DNA of 64,000 nt from Desulfitobacterium dehalogenans ATCC 51507. Lineage in GTDB: Bacteria > Bacillota > Desulfitobacteriia > Desulfitobacteriales > Desulfitobacteriaceae. The stretch spans positions 2,232,001-2,296,000 of the forward strand of contig NC_018017.1 in the NCBI RefSeq assembly GCF_000243155.2, read 5' to 3'. Positions 24,361-34,585 of the stretch are shown here, in pieces. Below the pieces are notes generated by a model, which worked only from the letters and a program-made list of their open reading frames with translations, had not been told where the DNA came from and made no database searches. How positions within the stretch are numbered: position 1 is the stretch's first letter; each line of letters begins with the position of its first letter. A program made the translations under genes and the position numbers.

Positions 24361-24441
24361 TTCAGGCACCTCCATTCGGATTCTTCTCTATGAAAAAGTA
24401 TGCATGTCCTGAAGAAGACATGCATACTTTTTCAAACTTAT

Positions 24442-25272
24442 TTACTGTTTTTTTCGTTCTTTTTCTCTATCTTGATATTGACGAAGCCTAATATCCTGTT
24501 CAACATTCATTCTAAAGATCCGGCAGGATTGAATGAGCCGCGAGGTGGTTCGTGCGCCTAAATACTCTTCCATCTCTTCCAAAGACAAATTGGAGGTTAT
24601 AACCGTCGGCAATTGTTGGTTTAAGCGATAATTAATAATGGAATAAAGACGATTACGAGTCCAGTCAGTGTAGTTATGGGCACCTAGATCATCCAGAATG
24701 AGTATAGGAATTTCCCGAGCCGTATCCAAGAGATCCAGTTCACTCTCATCGGACTTATAGGTGGCACGCAGTTGATCCAAAAGATCCGGAACGACTAGAA
24801 AGAGGACTTGCTGTTCCTGTTCCATTAAAGCATTGGCAATGGCTGCCGCAAGAAAGGTCTTGCCTGCCCCGACCGGACCTATAAGGATCAAACCTAAGCC
24901 ATGATAATCATTTTGAGAACGGGCGACAAACTCCCTTGATGCATTAAAGGCCGTTAAAGCGCCTTCAAGGTAACTCCGATCTTTGGGATTAACTTGGCTC
25001 AGATAATAGTCCTGTTTAAAGGTGTCAAAACGGCAATTAAGCAATCCACGTGCCATACGTGCATGGCGGAACAGATTCTCCATACGTTTTTGCCGCATAC
25101 AAGTACAGGGACGCGCCGATTCCCCATCGAAAATTATCCCCCGATCTTCACAGAGGGGGCAATTCATAGTCGGCTTGAATAATTGGCCATTAGGTGGCAG
25201 CTCAGATTGCTCACGTTTATTTTTAAGTTCGTCGAGATAACTATCTTGCATAATATTCTTTATGGATTTCAT
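24442..25272 (-). CDS. DnaI/DnaC-like helicase-loader ATPase
   Basis: The 276-residue AAA+ protein has an N-terminal zinc-binding set (CPLCEDRG...CTCMRQ) as in DnaI. It carries a Walker A motif GPVGAGKTFLAAAIANAL, Walker B ILILDDLGAH and sensor region TVITSNLSLEEM. Helicase loaders of this type place the replicative helicase with the help of DnaD and DnaB. I use ATG 25272 with GGGGAG seven bases upstream. The gene directly follows the DnaD-like gene (42 bases), which matches the usual dnaB/dnaD-dnaI pairing. Confidence in the role is high; whether it is the main loader or a paralogue cannot be judged. Confidence 0.88.
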   Translation of the reverse strand: MKSIKNIMQDSYLDELKNKREQSELPPNGQLFKPTMNCPLCEDRGIIFDGESARPCTCMRQKRMENLFRHARMARGLLNCRFDTFKQDYYLSQVNPKDRSYLEGALTAFNASREFVARSQNDYHGLGLILIGPVGAGKTFLAAAIANALMEQEQQVLFLVVPDLLDQLRATYKSDESELDLLDTAREIPILILDDLGAHNYTDWTRNRLYSIINYRLNQQLPTVITSNLSLEEMEEYLGARTTSRLIQSCRIFRMNVEQDIRLRQYQDREKERKKQ

Positions 25273-25313
25273 TTCCTCACTCCCCCACTTCATTACTCAA
25301 TAATAGAAAAAAG

Positions 25314-26087
25314 TTATGAAAGGTAAAAATCTTCATATTTACCTTGAGGTACTTTTCGAGTCGGCTGCTGTTGTGGAGTTTTTTTCCCTCGGGATTTCTC
25401 ATGCTTTGATTGGAAATAGGCATCATCAGCCTCAACTTCATGTAAGGTTCTTAATCCTTTCTTTTCCCATTCTCTTAAAATGGAGTCAATATAGCGGAAA
25501 TTTCGAATGCCCGCCATTACACCACGCTTAAAGGCTGCCAGGATGAGTTCTTCAGAAAACTTAGATGAGATCCAGGTCTCTATTACCTCGCATTCTATGG
25601 AGGTCAAAGGGCGGCCTAATTCTTGTTCGAATGTTTTTATGATTTGTCCGATGGGGCTTGAAGGGGATGGATTTCCCTGGTGCTCAAGACGCTCTTTCTC
25701 TAGATTTTGTTCGGCTTCATAACGCTTAACTTGCTCAATAGCCCATCGTTCTGATAATTCATCGATGAGACCTACAAAGCTGTAGGATAAGATAGATTTT
25801 TGCTCTACAGGGTCCCAGTGTTTTTCAAGGGAAAGATAATTGCGCGCCATTAAATGAGATATCATCTCCTCCACCCGAATGACATCAAGATTCATGCGCT
25901 GGGCTAAAAGCTGGGATGTGGGATAGGGGTTATTCTCGATTTCTCCCATAATTTGAATAATCAATAACGCCTCTATATGGCTGATATCAAGCTCTGAGTA
26001 ATGATTTAGAAAATACTTAGGCACTCCTACCGTACCAGAAAAGAAAAGAGCTTGTACAAAGCTCCCATAAACATTTGACCTATACAC
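25314..26087 (-). CDS. DnaD-domain replication protein, GTG start
   Basis: About 257 residues. A winged-helix-like N-terminal DnaD/DnaB domain (ALLIIQIMGEIENNPYPTSQ) is followed by a C-terminal DnaD-type DNA-binding domain with the signature FRYIDSILREWEKKGLRT near residue 210, then a basic, Gln/Pro-rich tail. It acts in replication initiation with the DnaI-like ATPase encoded downstream. A GTG at 26087 has AAGGAG with eight-base spacing, better than the GTG at 26096. It heads a two-gene replication operon. Confidence 0.88.
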   Translation of the reverse strand: MYRSNVYGSFVQALFFSGTVGVPKYFLNHYSELDISHIEALLIIQIMGEIENNPYPTSQLLAQRMNLDVIRVEEMISHLMARNYLSLEKHWDPVEQKSILSYSFVGLIDELSERWAIEQVKRYEAEQNLEKERLEHQGNPSPSSPIGQIIKTFEQELGRPLTSIECEVIETWISSKFSEELILAAFKRGVMAGIRNFRYIDSILREWEKKGLRTLHEVEADDAYFQSKHEKSRGKKTPQQQPTRKVPQGKYEDFYLS

Positions 26088-26292
26088 GAAGTTCACTCCT
26101 TAAAGGGTTATTATAATGCATAAATACGAATTATAGAAAGTTCTTTATTATATTTGTTTTTTTTAGGGTAATAGATACTATGTCCGCGAAAAAATATCAG
26201 GTAATAAATACCAAAATTTACAGAAATAGAAGGACTCCTCTGACTCTTTGGCGTATATCTAATTATACAATTTTTAGGAGGTCGATATCAAT

Positions 26293-26883
26293 ATGGGGCA
26301 AAGGGAAGAACTTGTTCAGATCATCAATCAATCCGGCGCTCATCCTGCCTGGGGGTTAAAGCACTGCAATCGGGTCTATCTTCTAGCCAAAGAATTATCT
26401 CAGCATTTAGATCTCGATGATGACATACTCTTTTTTTCTGCCATGCTTCATGATACAGGAAGATATTCAGCCTATGCCTTACCCAATGTGGACCATTCCC
26501 TTCGTTCAAAAGGGGTTGCAGCCAATATACTACAACGGATGGCCTTTCCCAGCGATAAACTCCCCATCGTCCTGGAAGCTATAGAATATCACATGTATTA
26601 TTCCGAGCCGGGCCGAAGTGATGAAGCCGTTTATCTAAGAGATTCGGATATATTGGACAACCTGGGCAATATCGGTATCACTCGTTTATTCAGTTTGATT
26701 GGACAAGACGAGCTGATCCGTACCCCTGAAGACGCATTGGAGCGGGCCAGAACATTCGCCGAAGCCCTACCCAATAAGGTCTATACGAAAACAGGGAAGC
26801 GATTGGCAGTAAAACGCCGTGAGGAAATCTTAAGATTCCTCTCAGGTATAAAGAAACAAACCGCTGAATTTGCGAATTTATAA
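26293..26883 (+). CDS. HD-domain hydrolase
   Basis: The 196-residue cytoplasmic HD-superfamily protein has its first metal histidine in LKHCNRVYLL, the HD pair in SAMLHDTGRY and later ligands around EYHMYYSE and DSDILDNLG. Such proteins are metal-dependent phosphohydrolases, often acting on nucleotides. No partner domain is present. AGGAGG lies 11 bases before the ATG. It converges on the beta-CASP gene with 13 bases between the stops. Substrate unknown. Confidence 0.85.
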   Translation: MGQREELVQIINQSGAHPAWGLKHCNRVYLLAKELSQHLDLDDDILFFSAMLHDTGRYSAYALPNVDHSLRSKGVAANILQRMAFPSDKLPIVLEAIEYHMYYSEPGRSDEAVYLRDSDILDNLGNIGITRLFSLIGQDELIRTPEDALERARTFAEALPNKVYTKTGKRLAVKRREEILRFLSGIKKQTAEFANL

Positions 26884-26896
26884 ATTGTTCATCCTG

Positions 26897-28609
26897 CTAT
26901 TTCTTTTTCCTATTGTCCATATCATCAAGCCAACGGGAGATCGCATCGATAACACATAATGTATGCTCAAGATTATTCGACCGCTTTCCGTTATCCACCA
27001 GGACCTTTAAGCGATGTCGAAGTCGCTGCATTGCCTTATTAATCTGTGCTTGAGTAATCTTAGACTGACTGGATTTTCCTCTGCTTAAAGGAGGAAGCTG
27101 TGTCATATCCACTCTGGTCTTAGCTGTGGATTCTCTGGTTTCTGAGGACAGCTGGGCTTCCTCCTCGATGACTTTCAGCCAAGGTTTTGAGGGTGGATAG
27201 GGGATGATTTCCCTATCCTTGATTTCTAATGCTTCGCCCAGTTGAGGGATCCACGGGATTTTTCCAAACTTTTCTTGGATTTTTTGAGCAAAAGCTCTTT
27301 GGACATCAGGTTCACCGTGGACCAAGATGATGTTTTCGGCCTGTTCACCTAAGCAAGACAACCATTCCAAGAGCTGGGGCTGATCCGCATGGGCGGATAA
27401 ACCCTCCATGCGACGGATATTTGCATGTACAGCCACCTTTTCCCCATGAATGGTCACTTCTTTGACTCCCTCGATAATTCTTCGTCCCAAAGTTCCCTGG
27501 GCTTGATAGCCTACAAATAAAACGGTGGCATTTTCCCGCCATAAATTATGCTTGAGATGATGCTTAATCCGTCCCGCATCAGCCATTCCGCTGGCTGCAA
27601 TGATAATTGCACCGCCCTCAATAGAGTTTATCGCCATAGAATCCTCTGCAGATAAGCTATAATGGACATTGGGCATTAATAAGGGGTGCTCACCCCTTTG
27701 GATCATATCCAGAGTCTCTTGATCAAAATTCTGAGGATTTTCCTGAAAAATCTTTGTGGCTGCAATGGCTAATGGGCTGTCAACATAAATGGGCATTACC
27801 GGAATCTCGTTTTGGGTCTGCAATTTACGTATATAATACAAAAGGTCTTGAGTACGCTCGATAGCAAAGGCTGGAATGACAAGGTTACCTCCTGCCTGAT
27901 GAGCTTCTCGAATGATTTCAGCCAAATGCTGGATGCGATTGCTCTTATTCTCATGTTGGCGATTTCCATAGGTTGTTTCAACAATGACAATATCCCCGCC
28001 GCAAATAATACTGGGATTCTCGATAAAAGGTTGTTCAGAATTCCCCACATCCCCGGAGAATACGAGAGTCTTATGAAGGCCCCCTTCTTTAACCGTCATT
28101 TGAACATAGGCCGAACCTAAGATATGGCCAGCATTATGAAAAGTAAAACTTATCTCGGGAGAAAGTTGGGTACTTTGATTGTATTCAACTGGTGTAAAGA
28201 ATTTAATGGAATCCAGTGCGTCTTGGGCAGTATAAATGGGTGTTAATAAATTCTTGCTTGCTCGTGTTAACTTACGGTTTTTGCGCTCAACTTCCATCTC
28301 TTGAATATGACCGCTGTCCGGAAGCATGACCGAGCACAATTTAATTGTTTCTGGGGTAGCATAAATTTTTCCATGAAAACCATGCTTAATGAGCTTAGGA
28401 ATCAAGCCTGAATGATCCGTATGGGCATGGGTTAATATAACGGCGTTAAGTTCTGCAGGGTTATAGGGGAAATCGCCATAATTCAGCTCTTTTAACGCTT
28501 TTGAGCCTTGAAAAAGTCCGCAATCAATCAGAACTCGATAATCTTCGGATTCAACCAGATAAGATGATCCGGTTACCACTTGAGCGGCACCAAAGAAATA
28601 TATTTTCAT
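26897..28609 (-). CDS. Metallo-beta-lactamase/beta-CASP RNase-like protein
   Basis: The 570-residue protein has the MBL metal motif [14 protein letters not shown] (HxHxDH), then [17 protein letters not shown], the beta-CASP segment and ending motifs [10 protein letters not shown] and LVHGEPD. These match the YSH1/CPSF-like RNA-processing nucleases found widely in bacteria and archaea. An extra C-terminal helical, basic tail of about 110 residues ([19 protein letters not shown]) is unusual and could bind RNA or partners. Start ATG follows TAGGAGG. It is distinct from RNase J by motif order. Actual substrate unknown. Confidence 0.87.
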   Translation of the reverse strand: MKIYFFGAAQVVTGSSYLVESEDYRVLIDCGLFQGSKALKELNYGDFPYNPAELNAVILTHAHTDHSGLIPKLIKHGFHGKIYATPETIKLCSVMLPDSGHIQEMEVERKNRKLTRASKNLLTPIYTAQDALDSIKFFTPVEYNQSTQLSPEISFTFHNAGHILGSAYVQMTVKEGGLHKTLVFSGDVGNSEQPFIENPSIICGGDIVIVETTYGNRQHENKSNRIQHLAEIIREAHQAGGNLVIPAFAIERTQDLLYYIRKLQTQNEIPVMPIYVDSPLAIAATKIFQENPQNFDQETLDMIQRGEHPLLMPNVHYSLSAEDSMAINSIEGGAIIIAASGMADAGRIKHHLKHNLWRENATVLFVGYQAQGTLGRRIIEGVKEVTIHGEKVAVHANIRRMEGLSAHADQPQLLEWLSCLGEQAENIILVHGEPDVQRAFAQKIQEKFGKIPWIPQLGEALEIKDREIIPYPPSKPWLKVIEEEAQLSSETRESTAKTRVDMTQLPPLSRGKSSQSKITQAQINKAMQRLRHRLKVLVDNGKRSNNLEHTLCVIDAISRWLDDMDNRKKK

Positions 28610-28692
28610 GAAATCCTCCTATTTCAAAGCAATAATTAAACCCATTAAGTACAGAGCTAAAATTTCGTTTTTTTTTCCTTTTAACCCATCTC

Positions 28693-29331
28693 TTAATCCA
28701 GTTGAACCAGCTTAAGTCTTACTGCTTTAAGGGCAGCTTGGGTACGATCGTCCACCTCTAATTTGCGAAAAATACTTGACAGATGATTTTTGACTGTTTT
28801 TTCGCTGATAAACAAGGCATGTCCAATCTCGCGATTAGATGCTCCCTTAACGACATAGGTTAGGATTTGTAATTCCCTATCACTTAATCCACAGGTATCC
28901 CTGCTCTGGGACGGATGAACAAGTTGACCCAGTAATTTACCAGTCACTGCAGGAGAAAGAATCGGCTGACCTGCATAAACTTTGCGAATGGAATCGATCA
29001 AAGTCTTGGGATCCACATCTTTCAATAAGTAGCCGGCGACTCCTAATTGAAGAACTTGAAATACTTTTTCATCAGAATCATCTACAGTCAGGACAAGAAT
29101 TCCAATCTTCTCATTCTCACGACGAATGACACGACAGGCTTCCAAGCCATTAACGCCGGGCATATTTAAGTCCATTAACAAAATATCAAAATCCAAGGTG
29201 CGTGTAATATTAATCGCACCTTGGCCATCCCCTACTTCGCAGACAACTTGGATTCCTTCTTCAAATTCAAGAATTCGTCTTAATCCCTCGCGAAGGAGTG
29301 GATGATCATCTGCTATAACTACTCTTATCAT
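28693..29331 (-). CDS. NarL/FixJ-type response regulator, DegU-like
   Basis: The 212-residue two-domain regulator has an N-terminal receiver with acidic pocket DDHPLL, phosphoacceptor aspartate in ILLMDLNMPG, the T/S position in VLTVDD and lysine in YLLKDV. The C-terminal LuxR-type helix-turn-helix is at LSDRELQILTYVVKGASNRE. Start ATG 29331 has GGAGGG six bases upstream and overlaps the kinase stop as ATGA, showing coupled translation. It pairs with the DegS-like kinase just upstream. Target genes unknown; the neighbouring acidic protein may be co-regulated. Confidence 0.92.
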   Translation of the reverse strand: MIRVVIADDHPLLREGLRRILEFEEGIQVVCEVGDGQGAINITRTLDFDILLMDLNMPGVNGLEACRVIRRENEKIGILVLTVDDSDEKVFQVLQLGVAGYLLKDVDPKTLIDSIRKVYAGQPILSPAVTGKLLGQLVHPSQSRDTCGLSDRELQILTYVVKGASNREIGHALFISEKTVKNHLSSIFRKLEVDDRTQAALKAVRLKLVQLD

Positions 29332-30464
29332 TCCCATCCCTCCTCATAATTCGGCATAATGATCTTCACTGTAGTTCCTTTTTTGGGAGATGACGAAAGA
29401 ATCATTTGGCCATTGAACATCTCAATTCTCTCTTTCATCCCCACCAGCCCAAAATGATCGCCCGGATTGGAAAGTGCCTCCTCCACATCAAATCCGATCC
29501 CGCGATCAGTTATTTGAACTATAATTTGAGATTCCTCATACTCTATAAGGACCCTGGCCCAATCTGCATGGGCATGCTTCGCAATATTCGTCATTCCTTC
29601 TTGAAGCGAACGAAAAAGAGCTACCTCCACTGCAGGTAATAAGTGCTTTTCTTTACCGAAAATCTTAAAATCACAGGTTATGTGGTAGGTTTCTTGGAAA
29701 TTCATTAAATACTTTTCGAGAGCAGAAATAAACCCGTGATTATCTAGAGCAATGGGGCGCAAGTCAAAGATAATGCGTCGAATATCACGCAAGTTTGAAC
29801 GGACTAATCCTTTAAGGTCCGCTATTTCTGCTCGCACTCGATCTGGATCCAATGCGAGCAGTTTTTCAGCTATTTCTAATCGCAAAACAATATTGGCAAG
29901 ATTTTGAGCCGGCCCATCATGGATCTCTCGGGCAACCCGTCGTCTCTCTTCATCTTGTGCACGAATAATCTTTTGGGCTATTTCTTGCATGTTCTCTGGA
30001 TTATTATTTTGACTTAATTCGGAAATTCCACCATGTAAAAGATTAATAGCCATGGTTACTTGATTGAGTAAATTCTCGGCTCGTTCAATAGTCTTTTCCA
30101 TCTGCTTTAGAGAACGTTCAATTTCATCCCGACGGGCACGCAATTGTATTTCTTTTGATTGCGTGAGTTGTAGTTGAACTTGGACATCTTTCGTTTTCGT
30201 ATAGATGTCCATCATCTCTTTCTCAGAGTGATTGCCAAAATCTCTACTTACTTCCATTAAACGTTGGCGAAGCTGACGTTCTAATTTTTGATATTTATCC
30301 ACCTCTGTTATGGTATGGGTAATTTCATCTTTGAGCTGTTCAAGCTCTTGAATAAGCCGCTGGGTTTCTGCATGTGTAGATTCTGCTATGTAAAAAATTT
30401 CTTCTTTACTTGTCTCAATAGCTTTTAAAGTATTGCTCATTATGAGACCCAATCGGTCTGTCAC
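29328..30464 (-). CDS. DegS-like cytoplasmic sensor histidine kinase, GTG start
   Basis: About 378 residues without membrane segments. A long coiled-coil sensor region (about 30-190) precedes a HisKA_3 phosphoacceptor (REIHDGPAQNLANIVLR) and a HATPase domain (EGMTNIAKHAHA, ITDRGIGFD, FGLVGMKERI). This is the DegS layout and length. I start at GTG 30464, where AGAGGG sits six bases upstream; more upstream starts extend into poorly conserved sequence without a site. It phosphorylates the DegU-like regulator encoded downstream. Signal unknown. Confidence 0.9.
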   Translation of the reverse strand: MTDRLGLIMSNTLKAIETSKEEIFYIAESTHAETQRLIQELEQLKDEITHTITEVDKYQKLERQLRQRLMEVSRDFGNHSEKEMMDIYTKTKDVQVQLQLTQSKEIQLRARRDEIERSLKQMEKTIERAENLLNQVTMAINLLHGGISELSQNNNPENMQEIAQKIIRAQDEERRRVAREIHDGPAQNLANIVLRLEIAEKLLALDPDRVRAEIADLKGLVRSNLRDIRRIIFDLRPIALDNHGFISALEKYLMNFQETYHITCDFKIFGKEKHLLPAVEVALFRSLQEGMTNIAKHAHADWARVLIEYEESQIIVQITDRGIGFDVEEALSNPGDHFGLVGMKERIEMFNGQMILSSSPKKGTTVKIIMPNYEEGWE

Positions 30465-30570
30465 TCTCGTCCCTCTTTTCACCACTACCATTTGCTCTTT
30501 ATAGTATTCGACATGATTTCTATAATCTCCTACTAATTTAAAGCAAAAGGGGTGCTGAAAATTCAATATT

Positions 30571-31884
30571 TTACCGTATTATGCGTCGAATTCCCCGTTC
30601 TAAACGTCGTGGATAAAGTAAATCCTCGTGACTGCAGGTAAAAACCTTATAACCTTGTTTTTTCATTTTTAAAGTAATCTCTTTTATAAGACTCTCATCC
30701 AAAGAAATCGAATCCTCAGGTATCACCTGAATTAATAAGGTATTCACCTTAGCCAAGAAGCTATATTCATCAACCGAGACATTCCATTGAATGAATGAGT
30801 CACCACAGAGAAATTTTAAGACTTGAGCAAGGGCTTTACCACCCTGGGGAATTTGCTGAGGTGTTGCTGCAGGTTTAGCTGTAGGTTTAGCCGCAGAATC
30901 AGCCACAACTTTATTATCTTTTCTTTTATTTGAATTAAAACGAAAAGGATCCCTTGAAAGAAGAACACTATTGCTCTTCTCCGATTCCTTTTCTTGTGGC
31001 ATACCTGTCAAGACGCTTAGAGCTGGCACGGTCTCTTCAAGAAGCTCATCTTGTGTATCAGGATTAAGATTTTCGGATTGGGTATAGGCTAAGGTATATT
31101 CATCAATGACACTATGAGATTCCAATAAGAGTTGTTTTAAGGACTCATCTATAAGCTCATGAAGGGATTTAGAAATAGGATCTGATAGAGGTTCGTTCAT
31201 TACTTCGTCGATTATATCGTCGACACCTTTATTTATCTGACTTGGACAAGGCTCATTGAGGCTTGAGTCAGTTTGAATGTCCTCAGATACTATTCTATCA
31301 GTAATTTCTTTCTCCTCATTACTCTCGGCGTAATCTGAGGCTTGAGTCAAATCCATCACAGGCGCTTCATCAAAGGACTCTATCGGGTCCATGGCTTGTG
31401 CTGAATCCATGGTTTTTAATAAATGCTCTCTTAATGAAAAGATAGAATCCAATTCCTTAGTTTGTACGCCTCCCCCATTGAGAGCTACTTTAGAACTAGG
31501 TGTAGCAATACCCTCCCCCTGATTCCCTAGGGTTCTTAAATTAGCAATCTGTTGAGGGAAATACTCAGGTTCCTGTGTTTCTATGTTTTGTAGTCCTGCA
31601 TTAATCATATCGTTCATGAGCCGATAAAAATCAGGAAAATTATCTATAACTCGATGGTCCGGCAATCTTTGCTCTACTAATTGGCGAATCCCATCCATAA
31701 GTAGTTCTTTCGGTAAATCGAACATCTCCTGAAATGCCGCCGCAATTTTTTCAATGGCTTGCTTGCCTTGATAAAATTCCCCATCAGCTTCATTTCCTGA
31801 TAACAGGTTCACAGTGAGTAATTTTTCAACAAATACATCGATCCATTCCCGGATTTCTTGATCATCTCTGAAAAAGGCTTCCAA
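30571..31884 (-). CDS. Unknown acidic protein upstream of the DegS/DegU-like pair, TTG start
   Basis: About 437 residues, no membrane segment. A helical N-terminal domain of about 100 residues (FFRDDQEIREWIDVFVEKLL) and a compact C-terminal domain of about 100 residues (VLKFLCGDSFIQWNVSVDEY...) flank a long, acidic, low-complexity middle with a TAKPTAKPAATP-like lysine-proline-alanine spacer before the C-terminal domain. No family recognised. The TTG start at 31884 has GGAGGTG seven bases upstream; an ATG at 31902 puts the site inside the gene. It ends 106 bases before degS, so it could be first in the operon and supply or tune the signal. Confidence 0.7.
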   Translation of the reverse strand: MEAFFRDDQEIREWIDVFVEKLLTVNLLSGNEADGEFYQGKQAIEKIAAAFQEMFDLPKELLMDGIRQLVEQRLPDHRVIDNFPDFYRLMNDMINAGLQNIETQEPEYFPQQIANLRTLGNQGEGIATPSSKVALNGGGVQTKELDSIFSLREHLLKTMDSAQAMDPIESFDEAPVMDLTQASDYAESNEEKEITDRIVSEDIQTDSSLNEPCPSQINKGVDDIIDEVMNEPLSDPISKSLHELIDESLKQLLLESHSVIDEYTLAYTQSENLNPDTQDELLEETVPALSVLTGMPQEKESEKSNSVLLSRDPFRFNSNKRKDNKVVADSAAKPTAKPAATPQQIPQGGKALAQVLKFLCGDSFIQWNVSVDEYSFLAKVNTLLIQVIPEDSISLDESLIKEITLKMKKQGYKVFTCSHEDLLYPRRLERGIRRIIR

Positions 31885-31980
31885 GGCTGTCCACCTCCGC
31901 ATACATCTTTTCCATGATAGCTATGCGGTTTGGTTTCAGAGTATGTCTATTTCTGTTCTGAAAATGGTTTGAAAGCGGGG

Positions 31981-32274
31981 TCTCCATGATTTTGCTTTCG
32001 GCGTTCACTTCATAAGCTGCGCGGAGCAATCTAATCGCTCAAGACCTCCGCTGCGTCGGGTTCCCGGCTAAATCGGCTCCTCGAAAGCACTGCTTTCGCA
32101 CTTGTTCTCATAGCCGGTTGGAAACGTCCTGTTTCCAACCCGACTCCGCTGCAGTCTTTCGCGAAGATTGCTTACCTGCTCGCCTAAATCCGTTCACTGC
32201 CTTAAAGAAAAATCCTTGGGTTCTCTTTCGGGCTTAAGCAGTGCAGCTACGCGACCCCGAGTAGTTTTTCATCC
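31981..32274. repeat. 294-bp structured dispersed repeat, copy 1
   Basis: This stretch matches 54219-54512 end to end at roughly 85% by hand alignment, with the same length and orientation. It holds a predicted three-way junction: GTCGGG pairs with CCCGAC, enclosing stem CCGGCTA/TAGCCGG (capped by CGAAAGC-ACT-GCTTTCG) and hairpin TTGGAAAC-GTCCT-GTTTCCAA. A CGGAG/CTCCG stem precedes it. It has no open frame shared by both copies. It lies between the acs operon terminator and the start of the 31884 gene. Nature unknown: structured RNA or small mobile element. Confidence 0.85.
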
Positions 32275-32317
32275 TTCGCTGGCGCTGCAGCGGCGGCATG
32301 GCGGCTATCTTGAAAAA

Positions 32318-32580
32318 GACCCGCAAGCGTAGCTTTACGCACAAGAGCGAAGGATTTTCACTGTGTATAAGGCTGCTAAGGCTTCTGCTTCGCTTCACTC
32401 ACCATAAGCCAAGCTTTCTTTAAGCGGAAGGGCGGCCGGGTCAACGAAGCTTTCTTAACGTAGCGAAGCCATGGTTAACATCAGGTATTACCCTGAGGTT
32501 TGGTGAAGCTGTTAAGAAAGCGAGTGACCAGCCCAGGAGCTATTGAGTGAGCGTTGTGCGTAAAGCTACACGCCCGGACA
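32318..32580. repeat. Nested inverted-repeat block adjoining repeat copy 1
   Basis: GTAGCTTTACGCAC (32329-32342) pairs perfectly with 32556-32569. Inside it GCTTTCTTAAC (32449-32459) pairs with 32511-32521, and inside that TCAGG-TATTAC-CCTGA forms the tip. CGCTTCACTCA (32391-32401) can also pair with TTGAGTGAGCG-like bases near 32543-32553. One long imperfect stem results. No coding frame. This block is absent beside copy 2, where the clpB-side repeat ends without it. Confidence 0.7.
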
Positions 32581-32649
32581 AGCTTTTTCATCCATCAATA
32601 ATGCCGCCTAGTCTGCCTGAAAGCCCGATAGCCCGATAGCGCACACAAA

Positions 32650-32688
32650 GGAGAGCCCAGCTCACCCTAAAAGAGTGAGGGGCTCTCC
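32650..32688 (-). terminator. Intrinsic terminator of the acs operon
   Basis: GGAGAGCCC and GGGCTCTCC form a 9-bp stem with an inner CTCAC/GTGAG stem. The minus-strand RNA continues TTTGTGTG. It starts 47 bases after the acsE stop. Confidence 0.85.
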
Positions 32689-32735
32689 CAAGCATGCCGC
32701 TGACGGCACCATTAACGAAGGAAAAGAGAACTTCC

Positions 32736-33545
<810 letters not shown>

Positions 33546-33593
33546 TCATATTTAAGCGATAACCAGTATCGACTGGATATATCAACCATCCGA

Positions 33594-34562
33594 TTAGGCG
33601 TTCATCTCCATGAGATCGGCTATATTCTGTTGGACAAGTTTAACGGCTTCAGGATTTCTCATTAAGAGAATACTGGCACCGGCTTGCAAAAGACCTGTCG
33701 CTGTTAAAACTTCCCAGAGAATTGCCCTGTCGTTCAGATCTCCCCAGCCTGGGAACTCTTCAGCAGAGGCATTGGCCTCTTTAGCACGGTTTGCTTCATA
33801 ACCCACTGTACAAATCATCGGCATGGACAGCATCTTATCATTGGCTAAGGATCCTAACCGTGCCCGTTCCATGATCGAGTAAGCGTACTCAATACCATAC
33901 CCCAGACCTCCGATCATCGGGTCAATCACGATACGGTTCAGGGGCAAGCCCATTTCTGAGATCAAGATATTCAGCTGCTTACAAATGTTAATGTCCAGTG
34001 GTGAACGGGCGATAAGATTATGCTTGTGCACCATGGCAGCTGCGGTAATGGATTTGTAATTATCTTGTTCAGCGATACCGATTAAAAGATTTTCACCTGA
34101 AGTAGCTTCTGCAACAGCAGCTAATACTTCATTATCCTTTTCCGGATCTTCGCACCCAATGACGATTAAGGGAACACCAACAGCGGCCAAGACATCTTTC
34201 ACGACTTTAGCGCACTCTTCAGGGCTGCGATTTTCTCCCTCCGGATTAGCTCCGATCAGTTTGAGATAGATCATATCGGCATTGTATTCTTCAACGCATT
34301 TCTTTGCCCAAGCTACGGGATCATTGATGACATCACCAAAGTGACTCTTTACAACATCGTTCCATGCGGGTGGAACATCGGTGACTTCCATGGCAATGGC
34401 AGCGCGATTCTCCACCTTTCCTTCAAAATGAAGAAATGGGAGGGTGGAGTCTCCACCTACTTTAATAACAGAAGTGCGGGTGCCGCCTTCAGCAGCGGTT
34501 GCACCGATGACCACTTCTCCAACTTTACTTTGATATCTTTCTTTGACGAGGGCTACGGCCAT
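33594..34562 (-). CDS. acsD: Corrinoid/iron-sulfur protein small (delta) subunit
   Basis: The 322-residue TIM-barrel subunit of the corrinoid/iron-sulfur protein carries cobalamin with AcsC and delivers methyl groups to acetyl-CoA synthase. Family landmarks: [14 protein letters not shown] near residue 35, [32 protein letters not shown] and [17 protein letters not shown]. Start ATG 34562 has AGAGG five bases and GGAG further upstream; the ATG at 34589 overlaps the preceding gene as ATGA but lacks a site. It sits between cooC and acsE in the operon. Confidence 0.95.
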   Translation of the reverse strand: MAVALVKERYQSKVGEVVIGATAAEGGTRTSVIKVGGDSTLPFLHFEGKVENRAAIAMEVTDVPPAWNDVVKSHFGDVINDPVAWAKKCVEEYNADMIYLKLIGANPEGENRSPEECAKVVKDVLAAVGVPLIVIGCEDPEKDNEVLAAVAEATSGENLLIGIAEQDNYKSITAAAMVHKHNLIARSPLDINICKQLNILISEMGLPLNRIVIDPMIGGLGYGIEYAYSIMERARLGSLANDKMLSMPMICTVGYEANRAKEANASAEEFPGWGDLNDRAILWEVLTATGLLQAGASILLMRNPEAVKLVQQNIADLMEMNA

Positions 34563-34585
34563 TTGAACCTCTCTCCTCTCTAGTT

